Positions 46,549 through 57,126 of a DNA stretch of 64,000 nucleotides are shown piece after piece. Source of the stretch: Corylus avellana (Eukaryota > Streptophyta > Magnoliopsida > Fagales > Betulaceae); assembly GCF_901000735.1 (NCBI RefSeq), contig NC_081545.1:12617132-12681131 (forward strand). The letters are read 5' to 3'. The number at the start of each line of letters is the position of its first letter. Position 1 is the first letter of the stretch. The position numbers and the translations under genes are program-made. Under the pieces are notes generated by a model that saw only the letters and a list, made by a program, of their open reading frames with translations, was not told where the DNA came from and made no database searches.

Positions 46549-47600
46549 AGACGCATTGAGTAGGAAATCAACTGTGGACCTTGCCTCACTTGGAATTTCC
46601 CTACCCCAATCGATCAAGGAATTAGCTAGGATTGGACTAGATGTGGTAGGCGAGGGTGTGCTTGTGCATTTGTCTAGCCTGGTAGTTTAGTCGGAGCTAC
46701 TTGCAAGGATTAAAGCCGCTCAGCTGAAGGACCCTAAGTGTGCTAAGATCAAGCAGTTGCTAGGAGAAGGGAAGGCAGGGCAATTTTGCCTTAATGACGA
46801 TGGGTTGCTCACCCATTTTAAGCAGGTGTTTGTGTCGGAAGGCGAAGGACTAAGGAAGGAGATTATGAGCAAGGCTCATCGTTCTCCATAAACTGTACAT
46901 CCTGGAAGTACGAAGATGTAGAAGGACGTAAAGCAATCATATTGGTGGAACAATATGAAGCGGGATATTGCGAAATTTGTGGAGCAATGTCCAATCTGCC
47001 AACAAGTGAAGGCGGAACATCAGAGACTGGTAGGGACACTCAAGCCGCTGATGGTACGTAAGTGGAAGTGGGACGAGATTGCCATGGATTTTAAATTGGG
47101 GCTACCCAAGGCACCCATTGGAGAAGATTCCATTTGGGTAGTTGTCGACCGTCTCACAAAGATTGCTCACTTCATTTCTAGGTGGTAGTTGTTAACCGTC
47201 TCACGAAGGTTAAGGATCTAATGGACAGGTTGGCCAAACTATATGTTCAGAATATAGTTTGATTACATAGAGTACCATCGGCAATCGTTTCAAATAGAAC
47301 TCTTGTTTTACTTCGAGGTTTTCGCAAAGTCTGTAGAAGGAGATGGGGTCGGAATTGAAGTTTAGTACCGCTTTTCACCCACAGACAAATGGTCATTCGG
47401 AGCGGACTAACCAAATCCTGGAGGATGTGTTACGGGCTTGCGTATTGGATTTCAAAGGTAATTGGATTCAGTACCTATCTTTCATCGAGTTCGCCTACAA
47501 CAACAGCTATCAGGCGACTACTGGAATGCCGCCATATGAAGTACTTTGTGGACGTAAATGTCAGTTGGCCCCTATATTGGGACAACATCAGTGAGAGATA
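46549..47600 (+). pseudogene. Gypsy integrase, broken
   Basis: HRSP*TVHPGSTKM and SYWWNNMKRDIAKFVEQCPI then CQQVKAEHQ form the HHCC zinc module (46880-47020). KWDEIAMDFKLGLP and VVVDRLTKIAHF are the first core motifs. A 45-bp tandem duplication of the VVVDRLTK codons (47138-47205) destroys the frame and part of the core is lost. FHPQTNGHSERTNQILEDVL and EFAYNNSYQATTGMPPYE (47370-47550) complete the core. Confidence 0.87.
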
Positions 47601-48144
47601 GACGTTGGGGTCAGAATTGATTCAAGACACTCGTTAGAAAGTGCTTATCATTAGGCAAAGGAAGAGTACCACTTAGGGTCGGCAGAAGAGTTACGCCGAT
47701 AATCGAAGACGCCAGTTGGAGTTTGAGGTAGGGGATCGTGTATTCCTCAAGATATCGCCCATGAGGGGAGTGATGCGCTTTGATAAGAAGAGGAAGCTTA
47801 GCCCCCGATTTATTGGACCTTTTGAGATCACTTAGAGAGTGGGGAGGCTGGTATACAAAGATGCCTTACCCCCGGATTTGGTTGGGACACATGATTTTTT
47901 TCATGACTCGATGTTAAAGAAGTACATCGCTAACCCCGACGTAGTTTTGGAGTACGAGCCGTTGGGAATCCAAGAAGGGTTGATGTACATTGAAGAGAAG
48001 ATCATGGACCAGAAGGAGCAAGTGCTACGTACTAAGACAATTCCTATCGTCAAGGTATTATGGCATAACCATGGTGTCGAGGAAGCATCGTGGGAAGCGG
48101 AGGAGGACATGCAGAATCATTATCCGCATTTGTTTGAGACTTGA
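47601..48144 (+). pseudogene. Gypsy integrase C-terminus with chromodomain
   Basis: VFLKISPMRGVMRFDKKRKL SPRFIGPFEI (GPF box, about 47740-47830), then LPPDLVGTHDFFHDSMLKKY. The C-end KIMDQKEQVLRTKTIPIVKV then LWHNHGVEEASWEAEEDMQ (48000-48115) is a chromodomain, the hallmark of chromoviruses and thought to direct insertion to heterochromatin (family knowledge). The last 101 residues are open and end at TGA 48142-48144. Confidence 0.85.
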
Positions 48145-48252
48145 TTTTGTATGACTCTTTTCTTAAAACATTATATTTGGACAGTATACCTATTTTCATT
48201 TTGGGTAATGAAATAGTTGACTAAGAAAGAGTTTACTTTTCTTTGCAGGGTT

Positions 48253-48438
48253 ATGGCGCCAATACCAGTTGATCCAAATTGCATGTGGAACTATTCATTC
48301 TGCGAGTTGATCGACTTCGGCGTCGAGATTGACAATGACTGGTATAGTGTGGACAACATCGAGTACGATGCCCTAGATGACTTACGAGGTGATTTTCCAC
48401 ACCTATTTGAGGATGAAGTAGTGCCAGTTGGCAAATAG
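48253..48438 (+). CDS. Small acidic open frame between chromodomain and 3' LTR
   Basis: 61 residues from MAPIPVDPN to VPVGK, strongly acidic, in the position where some LTR elements carry an extra gene. TTTCTTTGCAG directly in front (48239-48249) looks like a splice acceptor. The phrase FPHLFEDE recalls YPHLFET at the chromodomain end. No family recognised. It stayed open in an element full of stops, which hints at recent selection or chance. Confidence 0.35.
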   Translation: MAPIPVDPNCMWNYSFCELIDFGVEIDNDWYSVDNIEYDALDDLRGDFPHLFEDEVVPVGK

Positions 48439-48566
48439 GAGGAGATAGCCCAGGAGCCCACTGAGGAATATGATAATGACTATGGACGAGAGGTAGCATT
48501 CTACCCCCTTTTTGATTGATGTACTCTTGGTATTTTGTCTTGAAATTTCAAGGATGAAATTTTTAT

Positions 48567-48579
48567 AAGGAAGGGAGAA
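48567..48579 (+). other. Polypurine tract
   Basis: AAGGAAGGGAGAA directly before the 3' LTR; primes plus-strand DNA synthesis in LTR elements. Confidence 0.85.
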
Positions 48580-50623
48580 TGTAGTGACCCAAATAATTAA
48601 TTAGGCTTAGGATAGCTTAATTAGGGAATTACTTGGACTTTGGGTTAGGAACATCTGGAGGGGCATTTTGGGTATTTCAAAATTTTGGAGCTCCAGTAAA
48701 TGAATGCTCGTGTGGGGGGACCATACACAAGCGCTCGTGTGGGGACCAAGACGAGCATTTGTTGACTTTTTGTTGACCACTGGTTTTTACCCGCTGGTGC
48801 CACCTGCAACTCTGACCTGTCTGAACTACAGTACATGAGCGCTTGACCTAGTAGTGCCACGAGCGCTCGATCCTTTTTTGATATTTTCCATTTTGCCCTC
48901 AGCCTCTTCCCCTATAAATACACTACACCCTATTTATGTCTTCTCTCCTTAAAAGCCTAGAGAAACTCTGCCAAATTAGTTTTGTGAGTGTTGTGTGCCT
49001 TTGGTGAAGAAGAAGGTGCTACTTGGAGTACTTGCGTGTTGAGGTAACCCCTGCCCTTTTCATTGAGTTATTAGTTTGGCTCTTGTTCTTCACAGCTTAG
49101 TAAGTTATTGTAGAGAGTTTTTAAGCTTTGAACTTGTTTAGTCATTCTTTTCCATTAGACGTAAGCGTGTTATTCGAAGGTATCATGTTGGTTTGGAGGT
49201 GTTAGAAATCCCTTTTGTGGCCTTAGGACTAGTCGAATAAGTTAGGAAGTAGTTGGACCAAATAAGGTTCTGCCTGAACCTCACTAGACAAACGCTCATC
49301 CCTAGGGTCAAACACTTAGCCAGGGAAGTTTAGCGTTTATTGGACGAATGCTCACTGGACATGCATATTTACAACTCTCACGATATACACTTTTTTTTTT
49401 TTTTTGACATGTCCACAAGGGAAGGGGGAGGGGGATTCAAACTAGTGACCTCCGCTTCATGAGACGTAATCCACATCCGATTGAGCTATTCGTTGGGGAC
49501 ACGATGTACACTTTGTTGCATTCGAACTCTAGCTCTTTGTGAAAATGTGTGACTTAACAAAGATAATGACATTGAGACTTGTAAAAGCATGCATGTAAAA
49601 TACGGACAAGATTAATTGTATCGTATGTCATAGTACATTGGTACGTGTGGGATAATGGACATGGGCTTACTATACATGTTAACTTTATGGTCAAATGTGT
49701 GTGTGATAGATGGGCCTTAAATCCAATGGTTGTTCGTGACTGCCGCAGCCTTAAACATGTGGTCATTGCATGACGGACATCATTAGTATTGTGGGCCACT
49801 CGAGGTCGGACTCTGTCGGGCTACTAGTGTTATGGACGGTAACATACAATATCTGGGGCACCGATATTGTATTACTTGTCCCTCGGGACAGTGCCAACCC
49901 TTCTGAGAATGAGTAATATCTCGGGCAGACCATACTGTTGAACTATCACCGTTACTTATGATTATAAGCATGTATTATATCTATATCATCATTGGATAAC
50001 TGTCATGACTAAACTGTTGCATACTTTACCAAATGGAGTTCATCACTAAAATGACATGGGTATTATGTGCATTACCTTTCACTAAGTCCTTGGACTTACC
50101 CCCTTTATTTTTATGTCTTTTCCTCAATTATATACAAATTGCGTGGTCTAGCTAGTGTAGAGGAGGATGCCGACGGACCGGACTTGAGTGGTGGCGCAAG
50201 ATTTGATTAGGGTTTTGTTCTAAGACCTGGACCTGATATGGCTGAAATCGATGTGGGATGATGGAGGAACCACACGGGTAGACATGATAGAGATTGCCAT
50301 CTCATTGCGAATACTCAAGCTTAGGATTTGATCTTTTATCTTGTTACAAGACAATTATATTTATGTTTATTTTGATGATGGTCCGTTGACCGATACATTT
50401 GGTGACTTATTTTATATTATGAGGTGTTATTATTATTTTGGTGTATGAATTTTGTGGTTGTTTAGTTACTACTTTCCTTTTCCTTTAAGTATCAAAGTCT
50501 TGCACTAAATTTTCTTGCTTAGGAGAGGTTAAGATTTGAGTTCTGTCCCGTGAGAGATAGGGCTGGGAGACGAACCATGGGGTCAATTATCAGTTAATTG
50601 ATTTTCTCATCGAGGTCGTTACA
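48580..50623 (+). repeat. 3' LTR of the gypsy chromovirus
   Basis: Homologous to 38780-40933 through most of its length, with many substitutions, a deletion around 49330-49370 and a SINE at 49392-49500. GAGCGCTCG-type motifs at about 48690-48870; TATA box at about 48914. Confidence 0.88.
49392..49500 (-). mobile_element. tRNA-type SINE inside the 3' LTR, inverted
   Basis: A T-run then GACATGTCCACAAGGGAAGG opens it; on the minus strand TAGCTCAATCGG-like and ATTCGAATCC-like boxes are diverged but in place. Target duplication ACGATATACACT (49380-49391) and ACGATGTACACT (49501-49512), 12 bp with one mismatch. The 5' LTR has the uninterrupted site ACAATATACACT at about 39800. Confidence 0.85.
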
Positions 50624-51535
50624 ACTAGTGCTCGGGCTACGAATGCCGTAGTCACCTACATTGAGTTGTGGTCCTCCTGTCTGGTTGTGGATATCCAAGA
50701 TCATCCCAGAGTCTATCCCATCGTTTCTCCGATCGGTGGTTGCTAGCTGCCTTTCCTCTGCAAATGTCGTAGATAGGCGCCCCAGCTCAGCCTGAAGAGC
50801 TGTCAGCTGTTGTCCCTGCTAGGTGAGGACCTCCATAATGCAATCATATCTGGGGCTGCCAAGCTTTGAGGATGATGCCTCATCCGATGAGCTCCCCCTC
50901 GCTGTCGCTCGTCGAGCTCATGGTGGTTAGGAAGCTGCGGCTGCTCCGTGAAGATGTGACTCACTCGCTTTGAAGAACCTAGAGGTAACAGGCCCCACTG
51001 GATACAAGAGAGGTTGGTCGTCAAGGGATACCCCGGCATGCTCTGCTATTTACGTAATCAAAGCCCCATATGGTAGGAATGTCCTGGGGTCTGCTATTCA
51101 AACATCCTTCATAATCGAGAATGCAAACAAGCTAAAGTCAATCGAGGTCCGCATCAAGACGGTATAAAGGTAGAATGCCCTATCCCAAGTGATGGTGACA
51201 AGACTTCTGACCGGAAGGATCCGGCTGATGATGATGTGGTAGATGAGCCAAGTCTCATCCGTGAGGTCACTTACGGCGAACCCTCCCTGCCTCTCGAGCT
51301 CCTTCTCATGAGGCTGCCCCTCAATAAAGCACTCTGCCATTTGTCGACAAGTGGATGCATTGCCAATCACCCAATAAAATACGAGGTCTGCCATCCTCAG
51401 CATGCTGGTGATGCTGCTAATCAAATAAGGGGTCACCTTGATAGGTGTCTTCCGCAGCTAGGTCATGAGTACCATGTACGTGGCCCTCAAGTGCCTCTTG
51501 CCTGTCCCTCATTCTACCGAAGTTGCTAATTGGTC
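50624..51535 (-). pseudogene. Internal coding remnant of the minus-strand element
   Basis: On the minus strand several frames give MLRMADLVFYWVIGNASTCR, DETWLIYHIIISRI and SLVTITWDRAFYLYTVLMRT (51380-51130), then a long serine/alanine-rich part with RATARGSSSDEASSSKLG (about 50900). This resembles the plant transposon-protein domain found in some gypsy elements without a clear pol (from memory). Stops and shifts occur. It joins 38410-38779 once the chromovirus is removed. Confidence 0.5.
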
Positions 51536-51925
51536 TTGTTGGCTTTTTTTGATGGGTCTACTTCTTAGTGTTCTTCTCTTACTGAGGAAGTTTTTTCAAC
51601 TAGAGTTCTCGGAACTTCCTTTTTGACGGTTCCTGATCAGTTTTTAACAGTACTTCTCCTCCTTCAGTGGTCTTTATTTGGTCAGCGTTGCAGAAGTCTT
51701 CTAGTAGTCCTTGCTCTGCCTTTTAGCCTGCTTTAGATACCACCTTGTATGATCATTTTATTGGATTGTAGCTCAAAATTCAATGGACTTAGCCATTTTT
51801 TGACCCATTTCTAGTTATTTTGTTACTGTACTTATTTCAATCATTGTATTTATGTTGGGGAGACCACCACCCCTCTTGGTTTTTGTTTCCTTGTTACCCA
51901 ATTTCTAATATTTGAATAGAAAAAG
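51536..51925 (+). mobile_element. Truncated 3' end of a non-LTR retroelement
   Basis: A T-rich non-coding stretch ends TTTGAATAGAAAAAGGAAAA (about 51914-51930). The style (terminal stop-rich 3' region then A-rich tail) fits a LINE 3' untranslated end. The family is not certain. Confidence 0.4.
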
Positions 51926-53226
51926 GAAAACACGTATATCTAGACTCACAATTACAATAAGACAATATATATCTATTGCATTAAAATAGAATTTTTTTGT
52001 TCTTTTTAAATAATAAAAATAAAGTTATATGAGCTTATACAAGTTGATCCGAGATCATATAAGTTCGGCTAATCTAATAAACTAGTCTAAATTTTTGTTC
52101 AACCTCTGTTCGTTTAATAAATTTGTTTAGGGTTTGAGTTTGAACATGTTCGCAAGCAGCTATGTTCATTTACAACCCTAATTGGAACACTTCCTTTAGC
52201 ATGTCAATGTGATGTATAGGTGACAAATGCTCTCGGCGTCTCCAATGTCTTGGTGACATGGCATCACATAATACAAAAAGAATTAACTTTTCACACTAAA
52301 ATATTTAAGTGATGAAGAAGTTTAACACCTAAAATTTTGATCACCGAATGCAGCTAACTTTTAAGACCTAATATATTGAACACACCAAACCAAAAAAAAA
52401 AATAAAAAAATCCCAAAATCGTTTCAGGAAGTTTTAGATTTGGCATCGTTTGGCAGCTTAATTAGTATGGGAAAAGTACCTCCCTTAATCCCTAGAACAT
52501 GTTCATAAATAAATTTACCTCCTCACTTAATACCCACCAAAAAATTTATACAAAGAATAGCAACAGAATTGCACCAGAAAATCTGATGAAACTAAAACTT
52601 ATCTGTCTCTGCGTAAGTCGAAGCAAGCTAGCTGGCATGACCCAAAAGGCATGAATGATCACCTTCAGCTTCATCCTCCTCAACTCAGACTTATACACCC
52701 AATAAAATCCCCTTGAAGCGTGGGGTCAAACCTATTTAGCCATGGACACTGACAGATCGGGTCGAAAATACCCATCCTTTGACTTTCAACCTGATTTGAT
52801 CAAAAATTAAAAAAATTAAAAAAATTCAACTCAGGCTTATACACCCAATAAAAATGACTTTTATGGAGACAATTATTCAAGATATTATTATATACATGCA
52901 TAATTGAGTCAACCCCTATCAAAAGCCAACCCATTAAATTAACTTGGATCGAAACCCTTTGGGTATGATGAACAATTTTTTCTTTTTTCTTTTTTTTTTT
53001 TTAAAAAAAAAGGTTTGGACAATTGACTCAACCCCTGTCGGAAGCCAACCGATCAAGTTGACTTGGATCAAAATCCTTTGGGTTGTGTTAATAGGTCAAG
53101 TAATTGAACCGTCCTAAACCTATTCAAGAATATCATAACATCATTAAAGTCAATGATATTTTAGGATTGATTTTATTTTTATATCTTGAATGATTGTTTT
53201 CCCATAAAAAGCATCTTTTGTCTCGT
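51926..53226. other. No gene seen; AT-rich intergenic DNA
   Basis: A short direct repeat of AACTCAGGCTTATACACCCAATAAAA at about 52680 and 52828, and GAAGCCAACC.ATC/TAAG phrases at 52925 and 53042, show small local duplications. No open frame of interest. Confidence 0.45.
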
Positions 53227-53395
53227 AGTAGGGGTGTCAAAAATAACCGGGAAACCGGAACCGGGACCGGAAAACCGGGAAACCGGGAACCGGTTCCGGT
53301 TCCGGTTGCCAAAAAAAAAAAAACCGGGACCCCGGTTCCGGTCCTGGTTTTTGTTACCCGGTAAAAACCGGGAAAACTGGAACCGGGTCTTATTT
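53227..53395 (+). mobile_element. hAT-like terminus with AACCGG repeats
   Basis: It starts TAGGGGTGTCAAAA and has about 18 CCGG-containing motifs (AACCGG, ACCGGAACCGG) in 150 bp. Related to the inverted end at 35641-35806. The short open frame here is just the translated repeat. The partner end is not found. Confidence 0.6.
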
Positions 53396-53776
53396 TATTA
53401 AATAATATTTATATATTATTATATTATATATATATTAATATTTTTTAATTCTTTTAGTCTTTTAAGCAGCGTTTAGGACCTTAGGCAATCAGGTTTCTCA
53501 CTTTTCCGGTTTTGAAGGTTTTAAAATGATTTTTAGGGTATTTTAAAAAATTTGAATTTTTATTTCTAAGGCTCATATAGGCAAAAATATTGATTTTTTT
53601 AGGATTTTTAGGCCTTTTTTTGTTTATTTTTTAATTATTTGGAACAATCACAATAAAGCCTCTTTAATTTAGACAAAAAGATTAATAGCTTTTTCTTAAA
53701 TGAGCTAACTTATGAAAAAAAAATAATGGGCTTATTTTAAGCCCAATACTTAAAATAAGCCCCAAACACTAAACTC

Positions 53777-54740
53777 ATTTACAACCAATAGCATGTTTAT
53801 TAGGTGGGAGGGAAGTAAGCTGCCAAGTGTCATTGACCTCAAGAACAGCAATCTCAGCTTTCATAGCATCACACCAGTGAGGTATTTTGACAACCTAATG
53901 ATAAAACTTTGGCTCGAAGAAAGAAGAAACTGAAAGACTAAAGAACTTTTGAGCAGAAGACAGTTTGTCATAGGAAAGAACAGAAGATAAACTAAAAGGA
54001 ATACCTGAATTGGAAGAAACTGTCATGGACTTAAGAGATGATGGAACTGGTAAAGATGCAGCAACCAATTGATAATGATATTCCTACAGATAATTTGGTT
54101 GAGATCTGGATCTTGTGGACCTGCGAAGTAACCTAGGTGGACTAATATGATTTGATGGTATGGTTGTGTCAACAGAAGATGTGGGGGCATCAGAAGATGT
54201 GGTGTCATCATGAGAACATGTAAGAGAAAAAGAATGCTGATGACAATTAGAAGGAGAAGAAATCAGCTCATAATATTCTAAGGAAGGAATGAATGCAAGG
54301 AGAACATTTTGGTTTGAAATAGAAGATTTTGAAATAGGAGATTTTGAAAAACTAGAAGAAGCATGAGGAAAAATATGCTCATGAAAAATGACATCTCTTG
54401 AGACAAAGAATTGCTTGAGAGAGATATCAAACAACCTATAACCTTTGACACCAAAAGGGTATCCAAGAAAAATGCAGACCCGAGCCCTAGGATCAAATTT
54501 TGATCTATCTCTAGTGATTGTGGATGCATAACACAAACAACCAAAGACCCTAAGATGAGAATATTGAGGTGGAGAGGAAAACAAACATTCATAAGGACTT
54601 TTGTTTCTGAGAATTGGAGTGGAAATTTGATTTACAAGATAAGCTGCAGTAAGTATACATTCACCCCAAAAATGTAAAGGAAGATGTGACTGAAATCTAA
54701 GGGCGCGAGCAACATTTAACAAACTATGCAAATGAGGAGA
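53777..54740 (-). pseudogene. Ty1/copia pol fragment: integrase C-terminus to start of RT
   Basis: On the minus strand, from [60 protein letters not shown] and [12 protein letters not shown] (54731-54350), through a serine-rich linker, to CDAMKAEIAVLEVNDTWQLT (about 53830), the start of RT. It stops at about 53777. The first 215 residues are open. The typical upstream integrase core and most of RT are absent. Confidence 0.85.
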
Positions 54741-55030
54741 GAAAACTGAGAAAGAAGTTGTAGAAACTTTTTTTCATTTGTATTACTTGAACAATATTAC
54801 AAGAGTGTAGTATATATACTACTCATTTACATAGAAAGAAAGAATAACTTGCTAACAGTTTTAGTAAACAAACTATTTAACTAATCAACCAACTTAACAG
54901 AAATGCTCTAGCTCATTTACACGTGTTAAACATTCTCCTAAATTAATGTACACGTGTTAAACAAGTTAGCTTAACCAACTAATCCAGCTACTCAACTTCA
55001 GCTAACTTATAATAATCCTTTTCCCTAGGA
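54741..55030 (-). mobile_element. LTR end of the copia remnant
   Basis: On the minus strand the sequence TACTACACTCTTGTAATATTG..ATACAAATGAAAAAAAGTTTC is typical of copia LTR 3' ends. It passes directly into mid-integrase, so gag, protease and most of integrase have been deleted. A short tandem TTTAACACGTGTA pair is at about 54917 and 54947. The outer LTR border is not defined. Confidence 0.55.
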
Positions 55031-55034
55031 TATA

Positions 55035-55345
55035 TGATAATGGGAACAACCTTTTATTCTTCTCATTAATGTCCCCTTCACGCCCTTCCTAGGCGAGTGG
55101 TGGTGGTATCATTCACCAACAAATATTAAACGCCTTAAACGGTGTCGCATATTATATTATAAACCCCTTTCCTATCTTATTGGTATCTGTACCGTATTTA
55201 GGGCCCAAGTCATGGGCACCCGTATTTTAAACCTAAGGATATGATTCTTGTCTTCCACGCAAAGGTTCCACAGTCAGCACTCTTGAAGGGGAATCAGCTG
55301 GTGGGGCCCGTATAAGGTAGCTGGACGGATCATGTGTTTGCCAAC
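55035..55345 (+). repeat. Non-coding paralogue of 33130-33835
   Basis: Shares the ACGGTGTCG block and the CAGTCAGCA..CAGCTGGTGGGGCC block with 33130-33835 in the same order and orientation. Confidence 0.6.
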
Positions 55346-56219
55346 TATAGTTTTTTTTTTTGATAAATATTAAAGCATTCTCAACGGAGGAACTATATTT
55401 TTATGTAAAATAGCTTTTAAAATTTCACTTTTATTTAGTTTAGTTAAGCCATTTTTAAATGTCTTTACATCCGATTAACTATATTTCTATCTATTCTATT
55501 AAAATATAATTAAAAGTAAGAAAAGTTTTGGAAAAAAGAGAACATATAAGAGGAAAAATGAGAAAAATTTTGGAAAAAAAAAAACATACAGAGAAAAAGT
55601 AGGAAAAGATTTGAGAAAAAGAGAAAACATGTGAAAGAAACAATGAAAAATAAAATAGCTCCCTTGAAAAGTGCTGCTACATTTAGCTTTTTTTTTTTAA
55701 GCTCTTCTAATCAAATATCTATTTTACATTTTCTTTTGGCTAATCCAATGTAGGGGATTTTTAAACATTTAAAAAGTCATTTTAGATAAAAGTAATATTT
55801 TGCTCTTCCATTGGGAATGCTCTAAGTCCATGAGTTAACTCGTTAAAACTAAAATCTATCCTCTTCTTTTTTTAAAAAAAAAAAAATTTGTTATCTAGGT
55901 TAATCAAAATGCCAATAAAATCTCTACCGTCAAAAATTTCTAACGGACGTTAGTTCCAATCAAAACGCATCGTTTTGTCACATCAGTATATTAATTTTTT
56001 ATTAATTTAGTTTAAAAATTAATTCTAAAATACAAAAAATAATAATAATAAAAAATCGAGATAGAGAGCGTTGACAGTGGGTAAGGTGTGAAAAATTTCC
56101 AGAGTGGCCAGATCTAAATTTGGGGTCTCTGGAGAACAAATTAATATCTTTTCCATCTTGTCAATTGGGTTTTCCATTTGGGGTCTCTGGATTTGGTCTC
56201 AAATGTTTGATTGATTTCT
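55346..56219. other. No gene seen; AT-rich intergenic DNA
   Basis: A-rich sequence with GAAAAA repeats at 55500-55650. No supported gene or element. Confidence 0.45.
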
Positions 56220-56760
56220 TCTAATGGAGACTGTCAATTTCCAAGTTCTTTGACAAGGCTACGGTAGAGACCCAAACTGACCAAATTAAAGGCTTGATAA
56301 ATCCATGGAGACTCTGTTCAGTGACACAAGTGGAAGAGCTCATGTCAATTTTCTGGCTAATCCCACAGTATCTTCTCATGGGATGTGCAGAAGAAGTATT
56401 CACTTTCATTGGACAGTTGGAGTTTTTCTATGACCAAGCATAGAAAATCTGAAGAGGGGCCATCAAGAACCCAAACAAGAACTTTCTCTTCAATGATCTC
56501 CCTAAGAACTCAATCATAATTCTCCCTCTTTCGTTTTTTTTTAGGTTTTCGAAAAGAAACCCAAATCGTACAGGAGCAAAACAAGGAGATTGCTTTTTGT
56601 TTCTCCTCCACAAAATCCTCCCACTCAACAGTATGTGAATCAAAGAAGCAATAGTAGAGAGCTTTTAAGCGAGAGAGAAATCCCCAAAATTGAAATCCCT
56701 AAATCTCTCCCTCCATCTCCATCTTCCCTCTCCCCCCACCAACTGGAAATTTTAGTTTTG
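56220..56760 (-). other. Possible leader or first exons of an unrecognised gene, or pseudogene
   Basis: On the minus strand a purine-rich leader (GGGGGGAGAGGG, about 56735) is followed by two short frames, MIEFLGRSLKRKFLFG (56643-56428) and MKVNTSSAHPMRRYCG (56409-56221), separated by a stop and shift. Base use is less AT-rich than the surroundings. Neither peptide was recognised, and there is no clear downstream exon. Confidence 0.25.
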
Positions 56761-56995
56761 GCGGATTGACTAGATACATATAATATATTTACCTTTTTTT
56801 TTATAATACTAAAAATTATATTTTTATTTTATAATATTAACGTAAAAATACTGACCAATTCTTAGATAATTTTTGTTAAAAAAAATAATAGATTAGTTGG
56901 ACTACATCAATTATAAGCCAGGGCCCACAACAATGATTCATCAAGCACCCAAGTTTTCAAAACAACATCATTGTATCCTTGAAAGTGAGAGAAAA
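56761..56995. other. No gene seen
   Basis: AT-rich spacer before the SINE. Confidence 0.4.
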
Positions 56996-57089
56996 GTCAC
57001 TAAGGATAGCTTACTCAGCTGTGAATTAAGCCTCATGAAGCGAAGGTTATTAACTCGAATTCTCCTCTCCCTTTTCTTGTGTAGACATG

Positions 57090-57124
<35 letters not shown>
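56996..57124 (+). mobile_element. tRNA-type SINE, diverged copy
   Basis: It has GTCACTAAGGATAGC, a degraded A-box, TTAACTCGAATTCTC as B-box, CTTGTGTAGACATGTTAT, then about 30 A. Same layout and tail phrase (TTGTGT.GACATGT) as 22758-22880. The target duplication is unclear. Confidence 0.7.

Positions 57125-57126
<2 letters not shown>

Larger units (their letters stand above)
38780..50623 (+). mobile_element. Ty3/gypsy chromovirus (Tekay/Del-like), complete frame, inactive
   Basis: 5' LTR 38780-40933 (2,154 bp) and 3' LTR 48580-50623 (2,044 bp) both start TGTAGTGACC and end GTCGTTACA. Primer site TGGTATCAGAGC (40936-40947); purine tract AAGGAAGGGAGAA (48567-48579). Flanks GCTGG (38775-38779) and ACTAG (50624-50628) would be a target duplication with two G-to-A changes. 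Order gag, protease, RT, RNase H, integrase, chromodomain. It has many stops and shifts, deletions in protease and RT, and three nested insertions (about 42275-43490, 44987-46543, 49392-49500). Confidence 0.9.

Noticed and set aside
53186..53401. 71-residue frame rich in N/R/P/E
   Set aside because: Translation of the AACCGG repeat array; the composition is repeat-driven.
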